Source: Portulaca oleracea (taxonomy: Eukaryota; Streptophyta; Magnoliopsida; Caryophyllales; Portulacaceae). From it: a DNA stretch of 64,000 bases. Made by a program: the position numbers and the translations under genes. Each line of letters opens with the position of its first letter. The stretch's first letter is position 1. Shown piece after piece: positions 58,224-64,000 of this stretch. Where the stretch lies: contig CM055892.1 of assembly GCA_029582165.1 (NCBI GenBank), positions 1,149,347 through 1,213,346 of the forward strand, in the 5' to 3' direction. Below the pieces are notes generated by a model that saw only the letters and a list, made by a program, of their open reading frames with translations, did no database searches and was not told the origin of the DNA.

Positions 58224-59482
58224 CCTACAATTTTTTTAATGTTGAAATTAAACTCTAGCAAGCCAATAAATTGAAGACTGTAGTATAATGATTAATTTCT
58301 ATACACACAATTATTCTACTTTTTAGCATCATAAACAATTATCCTACAATTTGAACTCTCTAATAATTTTATAATCAATTTGTGAATAACAAAAATTAAT
58401 TTCTATACTTACAACCACAATGTACCAATTAAATTTTACCATATCAACTAATTAAACATGTGAGTCACTAAATATTTAACATATCAACGCTATCATACTT
58501 TAAGATATCAACTAATTAATTTCTACATGACCATGTCAATATACACAATAATTTTGTAAAAAAGTTACACATTTGTAGAAAATTAATTTAAATTCTACTT
58601 GTTAGCATCATAAACAATTATCCTACAATTTGAACTCTCTAATAATTTTATAATTAAGTTAGGGATAACAAAAATTAATTGTTATACTTACAAGCACAAC
58701 GTACCAATTAATTAATTAAGTATGGAGTATTAACATAATCGTATCTTTATGGTACCCAAACGTGACAAATAGTTTATTTTACCATATCAACTAATTAAAT
58801 ATGTGAGTCACTAAATATTTAACATGTCAACGCTATCATACTTTAAGATATCAACTAATTAATTTTACACGACCACGTCAATATACACAATAATTTTGTA
58901 AAAAAATTACACATTTGTAGAAAATTAATTTATATTCTACTTGTTAGCATCATAAACAATTATCCTACAATTTGAACTCTCTAATAATTTTATAATTAAG
59001 TTACGGATAACAAAAATTAATTTTAATACTTACAAGCACAACGTACCAATTAATTAATTAAGTATGGAGTATCAACATAAACTGTTTCTTTAAGGTACCC
59101 AAACGTGACAAATAATTAAATTTTACCATATCAACTAATTAAAAATGTGAGTCACTAAATATTTAACATGTCAACGCTATCATACTTTAAGATATCAACT
59201 AATTAATTTCTACACAGCCACGTCAATATACACAATAATTTTGTAAAAAAGTTACACATTTGTAGAAAATTAATTTCAATACTTACAACCACAACATACC
59301 AATTAATTAAATATAACTTCAACACGAAAACACACTTTTACATGTCAACATTAATAATTAATCTACGAACAAAATTAATTTATACATATTTATCAAATAT
59401 TTTTATATATACTCAAGTTAGACGTTATCAACAAAAATTAAATTTATAATTAAATTATGAAAAAAAAATAGTAATTACTTAC
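58224..59482 (-). other. Putative 5' untranslated intron of H1 ORF1
   Basis: Minus-strand donor GTAAGT at 59482-59477 and acceptor TTGTAG at 58230-58225 bracket about 1.26 kb of AT-rich noncoding sequence just upstream of the ORF1 ATG. The assignment rests on splice consensus and position only. Confidence 0.4.
58310..59290. repeat. Imperfect tandem repeats, about 280-345 bp period
   Basis: TAGCATCATAAACAATTATC begins near 58324, 58604 and 58946. Between these, shared blocks such as CATATCAACTAATTAA, GTGAGTCACTAAATATTT and CAACGCTATCATACTTTAAG recur in order. A fourth partial copy ends near 59290. Period differences come from internal insertions of about 60 bp. Confidence 0.85.
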
Positions 59483-59678
59483 AAATTACTTCACTTCACT
59501 TCACCTTATTTTGCTTCTTGAATGCATACAAGATCCTTCACAAACACAATTACAAATATGATTAATCATAAATATAATTATAAACATAATTAAATTTGTA
59601 AATTATGAAAAAGTTTTAACTACTTATACTAATTTTTTGAAGGATGAAAATGAAAGTTATTGAAGTAGAGTGCCCTCA

Positions 59679-59686
59679 TATATATA
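59679..59686 (-). promoter_or_regulatory. Possible TATA box for H1 ORF1
   Basis: TATATATA on the minus strand, followed by GAGGGCACTCTACTTC, about 200 bases before the candidate splice donor. Confidence 0.4.
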
Positions 59687-59700
59687 GATGTAGTATTTTT

Positions 59701-60063
59701 TATCAAAAAAAAAATAAAAAATTTCATAGCCGTTGAGGATAACAACAGATACTTTAAGCGAACAAATATAGCCGTTCTACCATGCCATTGTATCCTCAAA
59801 CAGTTGGAGTAATTTATATTTTCTTTCTTTTATTATTTTATTAATTCAATGGAGCCCACTTTCACAAAAAAATAGAAAAAAAGAAAATAATGGTGAAGTT
59901 CCATGAACTATGCAATGTTCCCAATTTTGCATTCCCAGATTTTTCATTCCCTATTGCACTAGAACTTGGGAACTTGGCACATGTTCCAATGTGGTGTTTC
60001 CTTCATTGTATTTGGTATTAGGCCATTGGGTCATACTCACCTCCATTGCACATATTACCAATT
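59701..60063. other. Intergenic segment between H1 and the foldback element
   Basis: No gene. AT-rich, with direct and inverted echoes of GGAAC, GGGAAC and CATTCCC (59895-59975) that may belong to the end of H1 or to another small element. Confidence 0.4.
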
Positions 60064-60174
60064 GTTATACGTCGCCCCCTTTTTACTAATGTCGTCCACT
60101 TTTTCATAATAATTTCCAATATCGCCATTGACCCTCACAATCTCACTCTCTCACTTCTCTCTAATTTCTCTCTC

Positions 60175-60219
<45 letters not shown>

Positions 60220-61006
60220 TAGTATTAACAATAATAATAATAATAATATTAACAAAATTTTATTTAAAAAAATTAATCGAAAAAAACCAAGAAAACACGG
60301 TTGCCGCACGAAAAATGCAGCGGCATCGCGATAGCTGACGCACGTCGATCGCGGCACTAGCCGCGGCTTTGTCGTGACCGACGTGCGACAGCCACCGTGG
60401 TGCCGCCACATTTTTCGTGCAGAAACCGTGTCTTCTGGGTTTTTCTCGATTAATTTTTTAAAATTTTTTTTTGTAAATATTATTATTATTATTATTGGTA
60501 ATACTATCATCATCATCATCATCATCATTATTATTATTATTATTATTGTTATTATTATCATTATTATTATCATTATTAATATTAAATTGCAATGTTATTA
60601 TTAATAAATTAACGGTTTTTGAAATTCAACCTACAATTAATAATAATAATAATAATATAATAATAATAATTACAAAATTTTATTTTAAAAAAAATAATTG
60701 AAAAAAACTCAGAAGACACGGTTGCCACACAAAAAATGTGGCGGCACCGCGGTGGCTGCCGCACGTCGGTCGTGGCAAAGCCGCGGCTAGTGCCGCCGCA
60801 TTTTTCGTACGACAACCGTGTTTTCTGAGTTTTTTTCAATTAATTTCTTTTAAAATAAAATTTTGTTATTATTATTATTATTGTTAATATTATCATTATC
60901 ATTATTATTATTATCATTATTATTATTATTAGAGAGAGAAACTAGACAAAAATTATTATGAAAAAGTGAGCGACATTAGTAAAATGGGCGGCGAAGAATA
61001 GTAAAC
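60064..61006. mobile_element. Foldback element with nested palindromes
   Basis: The outer arms match in inverted orientation: CTTTTTACTAATGTCG-CACTTTTTCATAATAATTT near 60080 against its complement near 60952-60985, and CTCTCTCTAATAATAAT near 60170 against ATTATTAGAGAGAG near 60925. Inside are four alternating copies of a GC-rich arm of about 110 bp, near 60254-60365 (+), 60366-60480 (-), 60670-60785 (+) and 60786-60880 (-). They carry CACGGTTGCC, CACGAAAAATG, GCGGCA and CCGCGGC. AAT/ATT microsatellites join the arms. It encodes nothing. The family is uncertain: a MITE or Foldback-type element fits best. I found no clear target-site duplication. Confidence 0.75.
60176..60214. repeat. (AAT)n microsatellite
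   Basis: Uninterrupted AAT run that continues imperfectly to about 60250. Complementary ATT runs lie at 60478-60495 and 60525-60580, with a further AAT run near 60640. Confidence 0.9.
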
Positions 61007-61150
61007 GGGTAGGGGCTATTTGGCAATCAGCTGTTGGTTGTTTTTAGTTGTTAGCTAATTAGTTAGCTGTTTGACATTTAGTTGTTTTGTTAGTTGTTTT
61101 TGTCAGCTGTTTGTAGTAGTTGTTTGTATAAAAAAGTGTTTGGTAGAGTT

Positions 61151-61719
61151 AGATGTTTGTAGGATGACTTTTTCTCCTGATTTCCAATTGTACTTTTGGC
61201 TTTATTTTTAATGTTTTTTAACATTATGATTTTTTAAAATATATTTTTAGCTTTTTTCCGTCCATATTGTAATTCATTTTTAGGTTTAACATTATGATTT
61301 ATATTCATTTTTAGTTTTTTTATCCCAATATACTTTTACAATTTAATGTCGATATTTTATAATTTATTTGTAGAAATTACACTATTATATACGATAAGTA
61401 TATGTATAATCAATTAGTAACTACATTGTCAACATAAACCATAATGACAACATGAGTCCCTTATCCAAATTAATTGGAAAAGCAAATGAACTAGGAGATT
61501 TTGAACACAAGTATCATCATACATAAATCCCATTGTCCAAAAGGATAAGAAATGCAAATGAATGAAGACTACTAAAATTACGTAATGACGTACCTTGAGA
61601 CTTGATACTTGGTTCTATGATATATAGCTACGTAAGAACATGGGTTAAAACATCCTACGACGTCTAGCTGCAACCAAATTGGAAGCAATGTTATCACGAA
61701 TTTTTGATATCTCTCTAAC
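61151..61719 (-). other. H2 3' untranslated region
   Basis: AT-rich sequence between the possible terminal repeat and the transposase stop. No gene seen. Confidence 0.45.
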
Positions 61720-62114
61720 TCATGAGCTTTCGGCAAATGATTCTCCATTGTCATGTGTCACGTTTGGAAGTGGATCAGGTGGTATAAATTTTGGATTTTC
61801 GTCAATTATTTTAAAAGCTGAATCTTGAGTGGTGTTTCTTTGAATATAATTATGTAATGCAAACGAGACTAATATGATCCTATCTTGGTCTTTGATTGAA
61901 TATGGCGGCGTAACGTATAGTATTTTCCATCGAGCCTTCAAAATACCAAAATCTCTTTCAATACAACTTCTTAAAGATGAGTGAGCTCGGTTAAAGATTT
62001 CCTTATAACATTTTGGATTGGCATCACGGAACTCTGGTTGATGATATCTTATCTTGGAATATGGTGTTAAAATTCCTTGCCGCTCTGGATAGCCTTTATC
62101 TGCTAAGTAATATT

Positions 62115-62182
<68 letters not shown>

Positions 62183-63062
62183 CAATTACCAACTCATTTA
62201 TAAGAAATCAACAAGTGAAAATGGAAAAGCTTACCTGGAGGAGGGTTTGGGAAGTTAAGTCTTGGGTTACTCATGGTTGACAATAAAATGCGTGCATCAT
62301 ATGCTGATCCTTCCCAATCAGTTAGTACATATATGAATTGTAAATCAAAACCACATATTGCTAACACATTCACAGTTGGTATGCCTTTTTCTCCCTCTAT
62401 AACGCATTTGATCTTCCTCTCGAACTATTACTGCAACGTGTGTATCGTCTAAAGCTCCAACAACAACAAACATTATAGTAAAATTTTTTATAAATGATAC
62501 TAGCGGTTGTAAAACATTGTCTTACCTTAAAGTGTGGCATATATAGATTGTCGTTGACAAACTCTGTTGGGATTCCATTGAATTGATTATCTCTTGGTTT
62601 TAACATATATCTAGATAGACCATCAATACCGTCTAAAACCTCTTGGAATACTCTACTAATAGTTTCACCAGGATGTTGAAATTGCTTTTGAGCATCCTTA
62701 TTAGATGCACCTTTGCTAAGGATGTACACAAATATTCCCACTTTCTCCAAAATTGAAATCCTATAAGAGGCCTTCAATCCATACTTACTTTCTAGATCAA
62801 CACATAAATGACGAAAAGTAACAGGATCCGTTCTAAGCATGTTAAAACACCTCTTTTCATGGCCACTTAGCAGTTCATTCATCCATCTTTCCCCAGTCAT
62901 GTAAGAAGTCATGCAAGATTCTTTGTGAATATACTTAAGGAAATGTACAACAATGTAACCTGTCACACAAACCAACTTATCCCAACACTCATCATCACTA
63001 TCATCATAAACAGCATAGTCCTCATTATTGTTCATATGTATCTGTTGCCTAACTTCTTCCAT
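61720..63062 (-). pseudogene. H2 transposase (DDE_Tnp_4), nearly intact, three exons
   Basis: Minus strand. Exon 1 (63062-62526) starts MEEVRQQIHMNNNED just after a TTGCAG acceptor. It contains TGERWMNELLSGHEKRCFNM, LRTDPVTFRHLCVDLESKYG and FQHPGETISRVFQEVLDG, and ends PHFK at a GTAAGA donor. Exon 2 (about 62460-62235) carries GALDDTHVAVIVREEDQM with the first Asp, one extra A in a five-A run that shifts the frame, then LTDWEGSAYDARIL with the second Asp, and ends PPPG at a GTAAGC donor. Exon 3 (about 62115-61720) has YYLADKGYPERQGILTPYS, SCIERDFGILKARWKILY with the Glu, and ALHNYIQRN. All three catalytic residues are present. Both expected acceptors have lost their AG. One frameshift and two damaged acceptors are the only breaks I see, so decay is recent or copies elsewhere may be functional. 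Confidence 0.85.
62119..62179. repeat. (TA)n microsatellite in H2 intron 2
   Basis: About 30 TA repeats lie directly beside the expected acceptor of the last transposase intron. Confidence 0.92.
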
Positions 63063-63391
63063 GCCTGCAAGTACAATAACAATACAAATACATTCAACTT
63101 GAAATGAGAAGTCCTTACCACATACATGCATCTCCAAGAATGTCGATAAAAATAAATAAATAGAAAAACATCACATTCCTTAAAATCCAAGTATAATCAC
63201 AAGTTCATTTATTACACAAAAGCTACATGTTACCACCAAAAGTTATAAGTTGATCTGCACCTGAAAGTAACATGCTCATAAGCTTATACTCATTTTTACC
63301 CACCAAAAACTACTAACCCCAAAAATTACAAAATTAGTTTCAATCCAAATGATAGATCAACATTCATTTTTTTGCTATGCTCCTCATGTAA
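63063..63391 (-). other. H2 spacer between ORF1 and transposase
   Basis: Noncoding AT-rich sequence. The TTGCAG just before the transposase ATG (63069-63064) suggests an intron in the 5' untranslated region. No other gene seen. Confidence 0.45.
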
Positions 63392-64000
63392 TTACTTCAA
63401 CCAATTAGCTGCACGATCAGTTTGCAAACAATTCAGAGTAATTCTCTTTTGTGGATCTTCCATCAAAGTACAAGCAAAGGAAAACAATGGAGTTACCAGA
63501 TCAAAGGTCAATAACTTGGCCAAAGAATCAGTAAGAGAGGGAGAGGGATCAACATCACTCATTTTTTTTCTTATTTCTTTCATTTATGGTTTGTAGGATG
63601 CCATCAAGTTTCTCACATAACAGTTCAGCAGGTCTAATTTTTCTACCACCTCCAGCCTACAAATTTTTACTGGATCCTCCACCATTGCCCTCAAATGGCC
63701 TTTTCCCTCTTCCTTCATTAGCTTCACCATATTGAGTTTCTTGTAAAATCAGAGAGGGTATTGGAGGAGGGGCTGTTAGAGGGGGGCTCTCACGCCATAA
63801 CTCTTGCCACACACTAGCACATGTGCCTAAGTTCACAACATCATCCACCTCCTCAATAGTGAATGACAAATTCTGGATTTTTTCAATGTTAGGTGGAGAA
63901 GAAAGATCTGCACTATGAGTGATTACACCATCTCCAGTAGTAACACTGCCTCCGAATATTTGATCCATCAACTCCTCAACTTTTGGATCAATTCCTTCAT
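63392..64000 (-). pseudogene. H2 ORF1, C-terminal part (Myb/SANT-like), cut by window end
   Basis: Minus-strand reading enters at 64000 with PKVEELMDQIFGGSVTTG and continues ADLSSPPNIEKIQNLSFTI, VNLGTCASVWQELWRE and KRPFEGNGGGSSKNL. After a TAG near 63656 come KIRPAELLCEKLDGILQTI and NERNKKKNE. A frameshift at the A-rich run (about 63560-63585) then leads into SDVDPSPSLTDSLAKLLTFD, ACTLMEDPQKRITLNCLQTD and a stop at 63392. The C-terminal pattern (kinase-like EKLD, then a helical tail with DPxxRxxLNxL) matches the end of ORF1 proteins that accompany PIF transposases. The SANT domain itself would be upstream, outside the window. Confidence 0.65.

Larger units (their letters stand above)
39691..59700 (-). 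mobile_element. H1: PIF/Harbinger transposon carrying several nested insertions
   Basis: The minus strand carries the two-gene layout of plant PIF/Harbinger elements: a SANT/NAM-like ORF1 (58216 to 50455) followed by a DDE transposase (50186 to 39919). Four LTR elements lie within it: S1, Athila inside S1, C2, and N1 inside C2. The left end is hidden by the G1 insertion. I could not identify the terminal inverted repeats, so the right limit is approximate, placed just beyond the probable promoter at 59679. Excluding insertions, the element would be roughly 5 kb. Confidence 0.75.
61013..64000 (-). mobile_element. H2: second PIF/Harbinger transposon (partial, runs off the window)
   Basis: Minus-strand ORF1 (right) followed by transposase (left), the Harbinger order. 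GGGGCTATTTGGCAATCAGC at 61012 resembles a terminal inverted repeat of this superfamily and would be the 3' end; its partner would be beyond 64000. The bases 61040-61150 are rich in AGCTGTT/TAGTTGTT repeats typical of subterminal regions. H2 is less decayed than H1. Confidence 0.65.

Noticed and set aside
59880..60010. Short inverted GGAAC/CATTCCC motifs as the H1 terminal repeat
   Set aside because: The matching left end is not in the window and no 3-bp target-site duplication is visible, so the terminus cannot be supported.
60128..60839. Frames rich in Ile, Leu or Asn in the foldback element
   Set aside because: They are translations of AAT/ATT microsatellites.

Overview
The window is plant nuclear DNA, most likely from a eudicot. 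It carries Athila-type, other Ty3/gypsy and Ty1/copia LTR retrotransposons and two PIF/Harbinger DNA transposons, all with plant-type primer-binding sites and AT-rich, intron-style noncoding sequence. I see no host gene, tRNA, rRNA or CRISPR array. Everything that can be identified is mobile DNA, stacked as nested insertions.

Positions 380-33822 are the most striking part. They are one continuous tandem array of a small non-autonomous copia-type LTR element (TRIM-like): 26 LTRs of about 0.87-0.9 kb alternate with 25 internal domains of about 0.41 kb, giving a mean period of 1302 bp. Each internal domain has an initiator-Met-tRNA primer-binding site (PBS) and a polypurine tract (PPT) but no coding capacity. 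The array starts TGTTG and ends CAACA. No PPT precedes the first LTR and no PBS follows the last, and ATATA flanks both outer ends. The whole 33.4 kb therefore looks like one insertion expanded into a satellite-like array.

Positions 1-379 and 33828-36039 are the sequence the array landed in, probably an LTR of a larger gypsy element (T1, ending GGGGCGTTACA). T1 interrupts the gag pseudogene of another gypsy element (G1, 36040-39690), which also carries two families of tandem repeats, a PPT and a 613-bp 3' LTR.

From 39691 to about 59700 lies a broken PIF/Harbinger transposon (H1, minus strand) with a SANT/NAM-like ORF1 and a DDE transposase. Its transposase is split by an LTR (S1, 40305-49214, target-site duplication (TSD) CTCTT), itself split by a pol-less Athila element (40408-47894, TSD TATGG). 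Its ORF1 is split by a minus-strand copia element (C2, 51071-57607, TSD CATTT), whose 5' LTR is split by a small gag-only LTR element (N1, 53602-57285, TSD CATAT). Removing each insertion and one TSD copy makes the flanking sequence contiguous again.

Positions 60064-61006 are a foldback element made of four alternating copies of a roughly 110-bp GC-rich arm joined by AAT/ATT microsatellites. From about 61013 to the end is a second, less decayed PIF/Harbinger element (H2, minus strand) with a transposase that appears to have three exons and a partial ORF1 cut by the window edge.

The parts do not form a pathway. They record successive transposition. None of the elements looks autonomous: the array, Athila, C2 and N1 all lack reverse transcriptase and integrase and would depend on enzymes supplied from elsewhere.
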